From Acetohalobium arabaticum DSM 5501 (lineage in GTDB: Bacteria > Bacillota > Halanaerobiia > Halobacteroidales > Acetohalobiaceae), in contig NC_014378.1 of assembly GCF_000144695.1 (NCBI RefSeq), positions 310,001 to 374,000 on the forward strand: a stretch of 64,000 nucleotides of DNA, read 5' to 3'. Below, in pieces: positions 47,420 through 56,643 of this stretch (within the stretch, counting starts at the first letter, position 1; every line of letters starts with the position of its first letter). The notes under the pieces were generated by a model. The model was given only the letters and a program-made list of their open reading frames with translations. It had not been told where the DNA came from and searched no databases. Made by a program: the position numbers and the translations under genes.

Positions 47420-49255
47420 ATGCCGAAGGTTAAAATAATAAGCGGAGCGGAAGAATTGGCTTTAGATGCTGAGGAAGGAAGAAATTTATTATCGCTTCTA
47501 CAGGAGAATAATCTTGAGGTAGATGCTGTCTGCGGGGGGCAGGGTAGGTGCGGCAAATGTAAAGTAAGAGTTAAAGGAGCAGCCTCAGAGCTTACAATTA
47601 AAGAGAGGGACTTGTTATCACAGTTAGAAAGAGAAAGAGGGGTTAGGCTAGCCTGTGAAGTGGAAGTTGAAGGAACTATCGAGGTTGGGTTATTATCCGA
47701 AGGAGATGATGAGACTCTCAGAATTTTAGATGAGGGGGTAGCAGAGGAATTAACTCCTCAAGCAAGTATTGAAAAGGATTATCTAGAATTAAAAGAACCA
47801 ACTTTAGAGGACCAGGCTTCTGATTGGACTAGAATTATTAGAGAATTAGACAGGGAGTTGGAGATTAATCTGGATCTATTACAGCAGCTGCCGGATATTT
47901 TAAGAGAAGCTGGGTATAATATAACTGTAGTTAGAGCAGGCAACCAGGTGCTTCAAATAGAACCGGGAGATACTACAGATTCCCTTTATGGTTTAGCCTT
48001 TGATATTGGAACTACAACAGTAGTTGGATTTCTGCTGGATTTAAATACAGGAAAACAGATTGGTAAAGTAGCTATGGCCAATGCCCAGAAAACTTATGGA
48101 GCTGATGCTTTATCCAGAGTTAATTATACTGTAGAAGAAGACGGAGGTACTTTAGACTTACAGGAAAAGATTATTGGAACTATTAATCAGATTATTGGAC
48201 GAATTATTGATAAATATGGAGTTAACCGAGATAGAATTTATGAATTGGTGTTTGTAGGTAACACAATCATGAATCATCTTTTATTAGGACTTAAGACAGA
48301 GTATTTAGCTAAAGCTCCTTATATTGCTGTAATTAATGAACCACAGTCAATTCCGGCCCATAAGTTGGGGATTGAATTATTAGATGATACAGTAATTACA
48401 TACTTACCTAATGTTGCTAGTTATGTGGGCTCGGATATAGTCTCAGGTTTATTAACAACCAATTTAAATCAAACTGCTGATTATAAATTACTGGTAGATT
48501 TAGGTACGAATAGTGAACTAGTATTAGGAAATAGTGATCAGATGTTAGCCTGTGCAGCGGCGGCAGGACCTGCTTTTGAAGGAGCAGAGATTGAGTTTGG
48601 GATGAATGGGATCGATGGGGCTATAGAAGAAGTCAGGATTACGGACCAACTGGAGATTGATATAATTGGTGATAAGCCTGCTAAAGGCATTTGTGGTTCA
48701 GGGATTATTTCTCTGGTGGCTGAATTAAAGTCTACTGGTATGATGGATGAGAGCGGTAAGTTATTATCAAAGGAAGAGCTTCCGGAGTCAGTTCCTGAAG
48801 AAGTTAAGGAAGGCCTTATTGAAGATGATACCAATAAAAAATTAATTTTGGTTGATGAAGCTGAGGCTGCTGATCAGCCGGTTACTATCAGCCAGAAGGA
48901 TATTAGAGCAATTCAGCTGGCTAAGGGTGCTATTAGGGCTGGAATTAAGATTCTATTAAAGGAGATGGAATTAGAGATTAGTGATATCGATGAAGTTTTG
49001 ATTGCTGGTGGATTTGGTAATTATATTCAGCCGAAGGATGCAGTTACTATTGGAGTCTTGCCGACAGCACCTGATTTAGAGATTCATGGTATCGGTAATG
49101 CTGCCGGCAGCGGTGCTAAAGCAGCTTTATTAAACTGCGGTCAACGGGATGAAGCAGAAGAAATAGCTAAAGAAGTAAATTATTTGGAATTATCCGGCCG
49201 TCAGGACTTTCAGACAGAGTTTATGGACTCTATGGCCTTTAAAGAATTCGAATAA
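47420..49255 (+). CDS. ASKHA-domain ferredoxin protein (RACE-like corrinoid activator family, DUF4445)
   Basis: The 611-aa protein starts with a plant-type [2Fe-2S] domain: Cys38, Cys44, Cys47 and Cys79 in AVCGGQGRCGKC and RLACEVEV. A linker and a two-lobed ASKHA ATPase fold follow (LAFDIGTTTVVGFLLD, VFVGNTIMNHLLLG, LVDLGTNSELVLG, GICGSGIISL, IAGGFGNYIQ). Relatives reactivate oxidised corrinoid proteins of methyltransferase systems (RamA/RACE). No corrinoid protein or methyltransferase gene lies in this window, so its partner is elsewhere or the role differs. SD AAAGGAGG. Confidence 0.85.
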   Translation: MPKVKIISGAEELALDAEEGRNLLSLLQENNLEVDAVCGGQGRCGKCKVRVKGAASELTIKERDLLSQLERERGVRLACEVEVEGTIEVGLLSEGDDETLRILDEGVAEELTPQASIEKDYLELKEPTLEDQASDWTRIIRELDRELEINLDLLQQLPDILREAGYNITVVRAGNQVLQIEPGDTTDSLYGLAFDIGTTTVVGFLLDLNTGKQIGKVAMANAQKTYGADALSRVNYTVEEDGGTLDLQEKIIGTINQIIGRIIDKYGVNRDRIYELVFVGNTIMNHLLLGLKTEYLAKAPYIAVINEPQSIPAHKLGIELLDDTVITYLPNVASYVGSDIVSGLLTTNLNQTADYKLLVDLGTNSELVLGNSDQMLACAAAAGPAFEGAEIEFGMNGIDGAIEEVRITDQLEIDIIGDKPAKGICGSGIISLVAELKSTGMMDESGKLLSKEELPESVPEEVKEGLIEDDTNKKLILVDEAEAADQPVTISQKDIRAIQLAKGAIRAGIKILLKEMELEISDIDEVLIAGGFGNYIQPKDAVTIGVLPTAPDLEIHGIGNAAGSGAKAALLNCGQRDEAEEIAKEVNYLELSGRQDFQTEFMDSMAFKEFE

Positions 49256-49333
49256 AATCAGCTGAAAACAAGGATATTTTCTTTGAGTAGAGAATTAAAT
49301 ACCAGAATAACCCGGGGCAGGAGGAAGATTAAG

Positions 49334-49729
49334 ATGGAAATAGAGGATAGTGAGATGTGTTTTGCTTGTGGCAAAGATAATCCAATCGGGCTAAAATTGG
49401 ATTTTGAATTAAATGATGATGTAGTAGAGACTACGTTTACTCCCCGAAATGTCCATCAGGGTTTTACTGGTATTGTTCACGGAGGTTTACTCTCTACTTT
49501 ATTGGATGAAGCCATGGCCAATCTGCTTTATTTGCAGGATCTGAAGGCCGTTACTGCTAAAATGGAAGTTAAATTTCGACAGCCGGTTTCTATTGGCGAA
49601 GATTTAACTATTACCGGCTGGATTGAAAGAGAGAAGAAGCGGACTATTAATACTGTAGCTAAAATACTTAATCAGGACCAACAGAAAGTAGCCGAAGCAG
49701 AAGCGGTATTCATAAAACAGAATGAGTAA
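49334..49729 (+). CDS. PaaI/HotDog-fold thioesterase
   Basis: The 131-aa hotdog-fold protein has MCFACGKDNPIGLKL at the N-terminus, the thioesterase helix motif GIVHGGLLSTLLDEAMANL and the strand VTAKMEVKFRQPVSIGE. It probably cleaves an acyl-CoA; the acyl group is unknown. I chose ATG 49334 with AGGAGG nine bases upstream; a TTG at 49283 would add 17 basic residues not typical of the family. An HD-domain gene follows after 18 bases. Confidence 0.82.
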   Translation: MEIEDSEMCFACGKDNPIGLKLDFELNDDVVETTFTPRNVHQGFTGIVHGGLLSTLLDEAMANLLYLQDLKAVTAKMEVKFRQPVSIGEDLTITGWIEREKKRTINTVAKILNQDQQKVAEAEAVFIKQNE

Positions 49730-49747
49730 TAAAGGAGAGGATGTTGG

Positions 49748-50299
49748 ATGGAGTGGAGTGAAGCATTAGCTGAATTAAAGGATAACTTAACGAATGAGAA
49801 TTTAGTTAAGCACTGTATAGCAGTTGAAGCTGGAATGGAGGAATTAGCTGAATACTTCGATAAAGACCTAAAGAAGTGGGGGCTGGCTGGACTACTGCAT
49901 GATATAGACTATGATGAGACCAAGGATGATCCAGAGCAGCATAGTCTTTTAGGTGCTGAAATGCTGGAGGATCTAGGACTGGATGAGGATATCGTTTATG
50001 CAGTTAAGGTTCATAATGAAGTCCATGATCTACCGCGTAGAAGTAAGCTGGATAAGGCTCTTTATGCTGTTGATCCGCTAACGGGATTGATTGTAGCAGC
50101 TACTTTAATCCATCCTGATAAAGAACTGGATGCTGTAGATGTGGAGTTTGTGATGAATAGATTTGAGGAAAGCTCTTTTGCTAAAGGGGCAGATCGTGAT
50201 CAGATTAAGTCCTGTAGTGAATTAGGACTTGGGCTAGAGGAGTTTATAGATTTAGTTTTAGCCGGTATGCAGTCTAAAAGTGATGAATTGGGATTATAA
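49748..50299 (+). CDS. HD-domain (HDIG-type) phosphohydrolase
   Basis: The 183-aa protein has the HD signature LLHDIDYDE (about 53-61) preceded by the metal His in LVKHCIAVE, then HSLLGAEML and VKVHNEV. These fit HDIG-type hydrolases acting on nucleotides or phosphates. The substrate is unknown. It is probably co-transcribed with the thioesterase and ends at a terminator. Confidence 0.8.
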   Translation: MEWSEALAELKDNLTNENLVKHCIAVEAGMEELAEYFDKDLKKWGLAGLLHDIDYDETKDDPEQHSLLGAEMLEDLGLDEDIVYAVKVHNEVHDLPRRSKLDKALYAVDPLTGLIVAATLIHPDKELDAVDVEFVMNRFEESSFAKGADRDQIKSCSELGLGLEEFIDLVLAGMQSKSDELGL

Positions 50300-50323
50300 T
50301 TAGTAGTATAAATTCAATGCTAA

Positions 50324-50361
50324 TTAGGCACTCTAATAATAAAGGGTGTCTAATTTTTTTA
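50324..50361 (+). terminator. Rho-independent terminator after the HD gene
   Basis: TTAGGCACTC (50324-50333) pairs with GGGTGTCTAA (50344-50353; the stem includes G-U or mismatched pairs) and runs into a long T tract. rnr starts about 20 bases later. Confidence 0.75.
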
Positions 50362-50381
50362 TAGAGTAATTAAGGGGGATT

Positions 50382-52505
50382 ATGATGAGTGCAAGAGAAG
50401 AAATATTGAATTTCATGAGGAATGAAGCTTATAAGCCGTTAACGGCTGAAGAACTGTTATCTGCTTTTGAAATTTCTGATCAAGAAAAAGGAATATTTTT
50501 AGATTTATTAGATCAGATGGAGCAGGATGGGGAAATAGTACAGACGCGTCGAAATAGATACGGAATTCCAGAAAGGATGAATTTAGTAGTTGGAAGATTG
50601 GAACGACATAGCAAAGGATTCGGCTTCTTATTACCGGATGATGTAGAGAAGGAAGATGTTTATATCAATGCTGGAGATGTAAATGGCGCTATGCATAATG
50701 ATCGGATTATCGCCAGGATTAAAGGTGTTAAAAGCGGTGATAAGCTTTCTGGTGAAGTTATTAGAATTTTGGAGCGGGCTAATCAGACAGTTGTAGGTGA
50801 TTTTGAAGCCAATCGGAATTTTGGTTTTGTTGTGCCTGATGATTCCCATATCTATCATGATATCTTTATACCTAAACATGATACTAATGGGGCCAGTCAG
50901 GGACAGAAGGTAGTAGTAGAGATTACTCGCTGGCCTGAAGAACGCAGGAATCCGGAGGGAAAAGTTGTAGAAATTCTGGGTAATCGTGGAGAACCAGGGG
51001 TAGATATCGAGGCGATTATCCGCAAGTTTGAATTACCAAAGGAGTTTCCAGAAGAGGTTAAAAGATATGTGGATGAGATTCCAGAAGAGATTCCAGCTGA
51101 GGAGATAGAGAGAAGAAGTGATTTACGGGATATAAAGATGGTGACTATAGATGGCGAAGATGCTAAGGATTTTGATGATGCAGTATCTATTGAAAGGTTA
51201 GAGGGAAATAAAGTTAGATTAGGCGTTCATATTGCCGATGTGGCCTATTATGTACCGGAAGATTCTATTCTGGATATGGAGGCTCGAGAGCGGGCTACCA
51301 GTATCTATTTAGTTGATCGGGTAATTCCTATGCTGCCGGAGAAGCTGTCAAATAATCTCTGTAGTCTTCGGGATGATGAGGATAAGTTAGCCATGACTGT
51401 TTTTATGACTTATGATTTAAAGACAGGAGAACTGCTTGACCATGAATTTATGGAGTCTGTAATTGAGATTAATCACCGGTTGACTTATGATAAAGTAAAA
51501 GAGATGTTAGTTAATGAGGATCAGGAATTAATTAATGAATATGAAGACTTTATTGATGAATTGAGATTGATGGAAGAATTATGTCTACAGATTAGAGAGA
51601 ATAGGTTTAATGAAGGAAGCCTTGATTTTGACTTTCCTGAATCAAGAGTAATCTTGGATGATGATGGAAAGCCTGTAGATATAGCTAGAGTGGAACGGAG
51701 TATAGCAGAGAAGTTAATCGAAGAATTTATGATAGCTACTAATCGAGTGGTAGCTAAAGAGATGTTCTGGCGAGAGGTTCCATTTATTTACCGAGTCCAT
51801 GAAACCCCTGATCAGAGTGATTTAGAAGGTTTAAATGAATTTATCCATAATTTTGGTTATCATATTAAAGGTATTAGTCAGGAGACCCATCCTAAGTCAC
51901 TGCAGACAGTATTAGAAAAAGTAAAAGGGGAACAGGAAGAGAGAATAGTCAATACTGTCTTGCTGCGGTCTATGAAGCAGGCCCATTATGAGGTCCAGAA
52001 TATCGGTCATTTCGGTTTGGCAATTGATTATTATTCTCATTTCACTTCACCAATTAGGCGGTATCCGGATCTAATGATACACCGGATTATCAAAGATGTT
52101 ATCAATCAAGGGATTTTAGATCCTAATAGGCACCAGGCTTTAGAGGAGAAGCTGCCGGAGTTAGCTGAACATTCTTCTCTGCGGGAGCGGCAGGCAGAAG
52201 AGGCAGAGTATGAATCTAAGGATCTAAAGAAAGTAGAATATATGGAAGGTGAAGAAGGAGAAGTCTACGAAGGAATCATCAGCGGTATGATGTCCTTTGG
52301 TTTCTTTGTTGAACTGCCGAATTTAATTGAAGGTTTGGTACATGTCAGTAATTTAACTGATGATTACTATATTTATCATGAAGATAAACAGGTCTATATC
52401 GGGGAACGGACTGGAAATATCTATCGATTAGGCGACAGTGTTGAAGTAGAAGTCTATCAGGTTAATTTAGCTGAACGCCAGATTGATCTATTATTACGGA
52501 ATTGA
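50382..52505 (+). CDS. rnr: Ribonuclease R
   Basis: The 707-aa 3'-5' exoribonuclease of the RNB family has an N-terminal winged helix, cold-shock domains (RHSKGFGFLLPDD, EANRNFGFVVPDD), and the RNB catalytic core (IDGEDAKDFDDAVSIE with metal Asp residues, HIADVAYYV). HFTSPIRRYPDLMIHR follows, then a C-terminal S1 domain (GIISGMMSFGFFVEL). It degrades structured RNA and works with tmRNA-SmpB in clearing stalled messages. ATG 50382 and 50385 are both possible. smpB and ssrA follow. Confidence 0.95.
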   Translation: MMSAREEILNFMRNEAYKPLTAEELLSAFEISDQEKGIFLDLLDQMEQDGEIVQTRRNRYGIPERMNLVVGRLERHSKGFGFLLPDDVEKEDVYINAGDVNGAMHNDRIIARIKGVKSGDKLSGEVIRILERANQTVVGDFEANRNFGFVVPDDSHIYHDIFIPKHDTNGASQGQKVVVEITRWPEERRNPEGKVVEILGNRGEPGVDIEAIIRKFELPKEFPEEVKRYVDEIPEEIPAEEIERRSDLRDIKMVTIDGEDAKDFDDAVSIERLEGNKVRLGVHIADVAYYVPEDSILDMEARERATSIYLVDRVIPMLPEKLSNNLCSLRDDEDKLAMTVFMTYDLKTGELLDHEFMESVIEINHRLTYDKVKEMLVNEDQELINEYEDFIDELRLMEELCLQIRENRFNEGSLDFDFPESRVILDDDGKPVDIARVERSIAEKLIEEFMIATNRVVAKEMFWREVPFIYRVHETPDQSDLEGLNEFIHNFGYHIKGISQETHPKSLQTVLEKVKGEQEERIVNTVLLRSMKQAHYEVQNIGHFGLAIDYYSHFTSPIRRYPDLMIHRIIKDVINQGILDPNRHQALEEKLPELAEHSSLRERQAEEAEYESKDLKKVEYMEGEEGEVYEGIISGMMSFGFFVELPNLIEGLVHVSNLTDDYYIYHEDKQVYIGERTGNIYRLGDSVEVEVYQVNLAERQIDLLLRN

Positions 52506-52539
52506 TTAATTTTGGAATTGAATTTTTCTTGTTTAATAC

Positions 52540-52567
52540 TTGACATAGAGTACAAAACTGTTATAAT
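52540..52567 (+). promoter_or_regulatory. Promoter of smpB-ssrA (consensus sigma-A)
   Basis: Perfect TTGACA (52540-52545) and perfect TATAAT (52562-52567) are 16 bases apart, about 37 bases before the smpB start. This is the best housekeeping promoter in the window, as expected for abundant tmRNA. Confidence 0.85.
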
Positions 52568-52604
52568 ATAATGTACACGTTTTTTTGGGAGAGGTGAATA
52601 GGCT

Positions 52605-53078
52605 GTGAGTGAAGAAGGTATTAAAGTAATTGCAAGAAATCGAAAAGCAAAACATGAGTATCATATTGAAGAGACTTATGAAGCAGGAATTGTTCTGCAG
52701 GGTACAGAGGTTAAGTCTATTCGCCAGGGACGAGCTAATCTCAAGGATAGTTTTGCTATAGTTGAAGATGAAGAAGTCTTTTTATATCATCTTCATATTG
52801 CTCCCTACAAGCAGGGTAATCGCTATAATCACAAGCCAGAAAGAGTCAGAAAACTGCTGCTTCATAAAAGACAGATCAGGAGTTTGATTGGTAAGACAAG
52901 AGAGCAGGGCTATACCTTAATTCCTTTGAAACTCTATTTTCGGCGGGGAATAGTTAAAGTAGAACTGGCCTTAGCAGAAGGTAAGAATGTTCATGATAAG
53001 CGTGAAGATATTAAACGCCGCACTGCTCAGCGCGATATTGAGAGAGCCTTTAAGGATAAACAATTGAATAGATATTAA
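52605..53078 (+). CDS. smpB: SsrA-binding protein SmpB
   Basis: The 157-aa protein binds the tRNA-like domain of tmRNA and brings it to stalled ribosomes. It has the signature [38 protein letters not shown], and the basic C-terminal tail [19 protein letters not shown] that enters the mRNA channel. The GTG start follows GGGAGAGGTG. tmRNA begins 14 bases after its stop. Confidence 0.97.
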   Translation: MSEEGIKVIARNRKAKHEYHIEETYEAGIVLQGTEVKSIRQGRANLKDSFAIVEDEEVFLYHLHIAPYKQGNRYNHKPERVRKLLLHKRQIRSLIGKTREQGYTLIPLKLYFRRGIVKVELALAEGKNVHDKREDIKRRTAQRDIERAFKDKQLNRY

Positions 53079-53092
53079 GTTAATAGATTTGT

Positions 53093-53452
53093 GGGGGTGT
53101 ATATGGGACTCGACTTAAGTGTTGACACCAGGACAGCGAGCCGAGGACCCCTTTCACTCGGAAAACACTGGGACTTTTAAAATTATCTGCAAATGATAAT
53201 AGTTACGCACTAGCTGCTGCGTAAGCAGTCAGCTACGCTTGGTTAGGTCTTGTCTGTGGGGCTAGTCAAGTGTCATAATCAGCAGGCTACCTGCTTTCTG
53301 AAGCTTGTAGGAAAGTAGGGAACTTTACAAGCTAACAGCTTTTGATCCTGTCTGTGGGAGCTAAAGCTGTGAACTTAAATCACAGGCTACGCTCGTAGAA
53401 CCCTGAGTGGAAGCACTTAAGGACGGCGGTTCGAATCCGCCCACCTCCACCA
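53093..53452 (+). ncRNA. ssrA: tmRNA (transfer-messenger RNA)
   Basis: The 360-nt RNA has a tRNA-like pair of ends: GGGGGTG at 53093-53099 pairs with CACCTCC before the encoded ACCA, and the T-arm reads GGCGGTTCGAATCCGCC. The tag frame 53189-53224 encodes ANDNSYALAAA and stop, close to the classic ANDNYALAA. Pseudoknot-forming repeats follow the tag. smpB is directly upstream. tmRNA 3' ends are common integrase targets, and an integrase remnant lies about 260 bases away. Confidence 0.95.
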
Positions 53453-53471
53453 AATTAAATTATAGATAATT

Positions 53472-53501
53472 TTGGACTTGCAATTTTATAGATTATATGA
53501 T
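53472..53501 (+). promoter_or_regulatory. Promoter of tRNA-Trp
   Basis: TTGGAC (53472-53477) and TATGAT (53496-53501) with an 18-base spacer lie about 43 bases before the tRNA. Confidence 0.55.
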
Positions 53502-53544
53502 AAAGTATTAACTGTGATTGAAAATAGTATACAGATTTTGATGT

Positions 53545-53621
53545 ACGGGTGTAGCTCAATTGGCTAGAGCACTGGACTCCAAATCCAGGTGCTGCGGGTT
53601 CAAGTCCTGCCACCCGTGCCA
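53545..53621 (+). tRNA. trnW: tRNA-Trp (CCA)
   Basis: A 77-nt cloverleaf with acceptor ACGGGTG / CACCCGT and G discriminator with encoded CCA. The anticodon stem CTGGA / TCCAG has loop CTCCAAA, anticodon CCA, which reads UGG. The T-arm is GCGGGTTCAAGTCCTGC. Confidence 0.96.
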
Positions 53622-53646
53622 TTTTTATTTCCTAACATAACAGTAA

Positions 53647-53678
53647 TGAGAGGCCATTTTGATGATGGCCTCTTTTTT
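53647..53678 (+). terminator. Rho-independent terminator after tRNA-Trp
   Basis: GAGGCCATT/AATGGCCTC-type stem (GAGGCCAT 53649-53656 with ATGGCCTC 53665-53672) and TTTTTT follow tRNA-Trp by about 26 bases. Confidence 0.8.
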
Positions 53679-53689
53679 GATTTAAATAG

Positions 53690-53900
53690 AAATATTGCCA
53701 TTTTGTCGCCATGCTTATTTTTGGAATGTATTTTTGAGCTTTTGGACCGTTTTTTTTGCATACTTAGGATGGACATTTTCTTTTGATATTAAAGTTTCGT
53801 GAGTATGTCTTAGATCATGGATACCAAACTGATTTAAGTCTTTTTTGGTAATCTTATTGAATTTACTTTGTCAATATCTTCTAAATCTTTTGTTTTATTA
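53690..53900 (-). pseudogene. Tyrosine recombinase (phage/ICE integrase) C-terminal remnant
   Basis: On the minus strand, 53861 down to 53715 reads a 48-residue open stretch. It contains DLNQFGIHDLRHTHETLISK, then ENVHPKYAKKTVQKL and a stop. HDLRHTH...VHPKYA is the box-II Arg/His signature of tyrosine recombinases of the phage/ICE type. The frame is stopped by TGA just upstream, the following GH..I and Tyr motif is lost, and the rest of the gene is absent. It sits next to tRNA-Trp and tmRNA, both classic attachment sites, in the expected orientation. It marks a former integrated element. Confidence 0.75.
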
Positions 53901-53966
53901 AACAATTTTCAACTCTTAGTGAGGAGCAAAATAATTATAATAATTACTAATTAAATAATATTTTTA

Positions 53967-55793
53967 TTATTCTTGTAAATTATATATATCGGAAAACTCT
54001 ATCTCTATTCTATTAATTCCATGATTCATATTAGCTTTCTGACTAAGCTCTGATTCCTCTTGTTCTTGTAATCTTCTGATCGGAAGTTTTATATTAAATT
54101 CTGTAAATTCTCCATATGTACTATTAACTGTAATTTCACCATTATGCAACTCCACAAGTAACTTAACAATAGCTAGTCCAATTCCACTACCTTCATTATT
54201 ACGTGTAAACGATTTATCTACTTGTCCAAATCGTTCAAATATTATATTTTGTTTCTTGTTTGGAATACCTATTCCTGTATCCTTTACTGATATTAAAATC
54301 ATCTCTTGTTCGTCAGTTTCAGATACATTTACTGATATTTTATCTCCTGGTTCTGTAAATTTAATAGCATTAGAAAGAAGATTCAATATGATCCGTTCTA
54401 TACTAAAGGGATCACAAGCAATTATCTTTTTTTCTATATTTGAATTAAACTCTAATATTCTATCTTCATTTTCTATATAATTATTAACTGAATAAGTTAT
54501 TTCTCTAACAATTTTTACTATATTGTCATTCTTTAGATTTAAATTAAAGGAATTAGAATTTATTTTAGTTATATCTACTAAATTATTAACTAGTCTTAAT
54601 AATCTATAACTATTCTGCTTAATAGTGCCTGTATACTCACTTAATTTTTGATAAGTTTTAGATTCAAAATTATTTTTTTGGTATAAATCTAATAACTGTA
54701 ATGTTGAAAAAATTAGATTTAATGGAGTTTTTAATTCATGAGATAGATTAGCAAAAAACTGTACTTGCAACCTATTATATTCAAGTTTTTCTTTTAACAA
54801 TTCATAACGATCAATTAACCAATAAAGCAAACCACAGATAATAAAGACTCCTATAATTCCTAAAATAACCATTTTTGAAGTCGTTTCATTTACCGCAGAC
54901 ATAATTTCACTTTGATCCACTGTCATCAAAACTTTCCAATCAGCAATTTCAATAGGAGCATAAGCAATAACTTTATCAAGTTGTTTATTATGTACTACCT
55001 TTACTTGATTAGAACCTACTAATGGCATAAATGCTTCCTCATATTTATCAATTTGATTTAAATATTTAGCTAATAATTTATTTTCATCAGAAGTACCAAT
55101 TACTCTATTCTCCTTACTTAATAAATAAAATCTAGCTGTTTCAAAAGGTTTTAATCCTTTTAGCATCTTTCGAAACTTTGTTAAACGACGATCTATTCCT
55201 GCAATTCCCATAAATTCACCATTAATCTCAATGGGATGAGTAGTTTCTGTAATCATCTCCCCCTCGTAATTATGAGGTTCTGTAATTACTGTTTTACCAG
55301 TCTTTTTAGGCGCTTGATAGTATTCATTTATTGATACATTTACTAATGGTTCTATTTTAATCTCACTTTCTGACCAGTGAACATAAGGTAAAAACTGTCC
55401 ATTAGAATTATGATCCTTCCCTGATGTCCCTGCATACTTACTATCTTGGCCATCAGCATTAGGTTCATAACCAAAATAGACTCCAGCAAAATCAGAATGA
55501 TTATTTAAAAACTTATATAAATAATGTAAACTCTCTTTCCTTTCTCCAAAGTTTCCTATTTCCTGATAATAAGCTAATGTTTCAACTAGATCTATTGTTC
55601 GCTGATTTTGAGCATTAATTTGGTGAGAAACATCAAGGATAATCTTCTTCATTTCTTTGTTGATTTCATGGGTTTGAGCTTGTCTAAAATCAATTACTAC
55701 TAAAGTAAAAATAACTGCTAATAAAACAACTATTGCTACACCTATTTTTAGCGTTATAGAATTTTTTAGAGATTTGTTAAAATTAATTCCCAA
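53967..55793 (-). CDS. Sensor histidine kinase with extracellular Cache-type domain (orphan)
   Basis: The 608-aa membrane kinase has TM1 (about 13-35), a roughly 270-residue extracellular domain of the dCache type (YYQAPKKTGKTVITEPH, IEINGEFMGIAGIDRRL, DWKVLMTV), and TM2 (about 307-328). HisKA follows with the phosphorylated His352 in FFANLSHELKTPLN, then HATPase_c (NLLSNAIKFTEPGD, VKDTGIGIP, GSGIGLAIVKLL). There is no HAMP, PAS or receiver domain. No response regulator is in the window, so it is an orphan. It lies in the island between tRNA-Trp and tRNA-Leu. Similar Cache domains bind small organic acids or amino acids; its ligand is unknown. Confidence 0.88.
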   Translation of the reverse strand: MGINFNKSLKNSITLKIGVAIVVLLAVIFTLVVIDFRQAQTHEINKEMKKIILDVSHQINAQNQRTIDLVETLAYYQEIGNFGERKESLHYLYKFLNNHSDFAGVYFGYEPNADGQDSKYAGTSGKDHNSNGQFLPYVHWSESEIKIEPLVNVSINEYYQAPKKTGKTVITEPHNYEGEMITETTHPIEINGEFMGIAGIDRRLTKFRKMLKGLKPFETARFYLLSKENRVIGTSDENKLLAKYLNQIDKYEEAFMPLVGSNQVKVVHNKQLDKVIAYAPIEIADWKVLMTVDQSEIMSAVNETTSKMVILGIIGVFIICGLLYWLIDRYELLKEKLEYNRLQVQFFANLSHELKTPLNLIFSTLQLLDLYQKNNFESKTYQKLSEYTGTIKQNSYRLLRLVNNLVDITKINSNSFNLNLKNDNIVKIVREITYSVNNYIENEDRILEFNSNIEKKIIACDPFSIERIILNLLSNAIKFTEPGDKISVNVSETDEQEMILISVKDTGIGIPNKKQNIIFERFGQVDKSFTRNNEGSGIGLAIVKLLVELHNGEITVNSTYGEFTEFNIKLPIRRLQEQEESELSQKANMNHGINRIEIEFSDIYNLQE

Positions 55794-55952
55794 TAAACTA
55801 TTTCCTCCTTTCCTCTAATTTTTAATTTGATGAGGAAGCTTCTTCATGAGTATATAACCAATTTATTGTAATAATTTCTATATAAGATAATTATATCCTT
55901 CATTTTAAGATTCATATTATTCTGATTAAATCTGTTAGATAAATTTACTATT

Positions 55953-56573
55953 GTGAAGTACTCTGCGGAAGATATTCCGGCTGAGAATGTAGAGTATCTA
56001 TGTGAATATTCACAGAAACTCTTAGAGCAAGAGCGGATTGAGTTGGAGGATTATGCGGCACTTGCTTACTTAAAGTACAGAATTTATGGGTTTGAGAAGA
56101 AAATCAAGGTAAATAATGTTGTGATGGATGAAGCTCAGGATTATAGTATGTTCCAATTCTATATTTTAAAGGAGATACTGGATACAGATATGTTTACTAT
56201 TCTCGGTGATATAGCCCAGGGAATCCATGCTTATAGAGGAATAAGTGATTGGAATAGAGTTATGGAGGATGTATTTGAAGAAGAAAGTAGCTACAAGACT
56301 TTGGTGCAGAGTTATAGAACGACTATAGTAATGGAGTTAGCCAATGAAATAATAAAGAATATTGATAATGCAGATCTGCCTCTAGCTAAACCTGTTATCC
56401 GACATGGAGAAAAGCCTGAAGTAAGAAATTATGAGCAAGAAAGAGAACTGGATCTCAAGCTGTTATATGTTGCAATGACAAGACCGCTCCATCGGCTTTA
56501 TGTATATCAGCAGAATGATTCAATATCTGTGCTAAATAAGATTGATGATAGTTTTTATGAATGTATTGAGTAG
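55953..56573 (+). pseudogene. HelD-like UvrD-family helicase remnant
   Basis: The 206-residue frame contains motif II VVMDEAQDYSMFQF, motif III TILGDIAQGIHAYRG, SYRTTIVMELANEI (motif IV) and motif VI LYVAMTRPLHRLYVY. It lacks the Walker A half, and about 150 residues seem deleted between RNYEQERELD and LKLLYVAMTR. The DYS-FQF and AQGI-YRGI patterns fit HelD, the RNA-polymerase recycling ATPase. There is no convincing ribosome site at the GTG start. It is a doubly deleted relic. Confidence 0.78.
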
Positions 56574-56577
56574 TATA

Positions 56578-56620
56578 AAGCCCCTGTGATCCCTTGATAA
56601 TACAGGAATTACAGGGGCTT
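56578..56620 (-). terminator. Hairpin after tRNA-Leu / HelD remnant (possible terminator)
   Basis: AAGCCCCTGT (56578-56587) pairs perfectly with ACAGGGGCTT (56611-56620) around a 23-base loop. On the minus strand it follows tRNA-Leu but has only a short T-rich tail (CTTTATA). Confidence 0.45.
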
Positions 56621-56643
56621 ATTATCTTCGCAAAATAAAAAAA

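Noticed and set aside
53589-53786. 65-codon plus-strand frame after tRNA-Trp
   Set aside because: It starts within the tRNA and runs through a terminator and the complement of the integrase relic.
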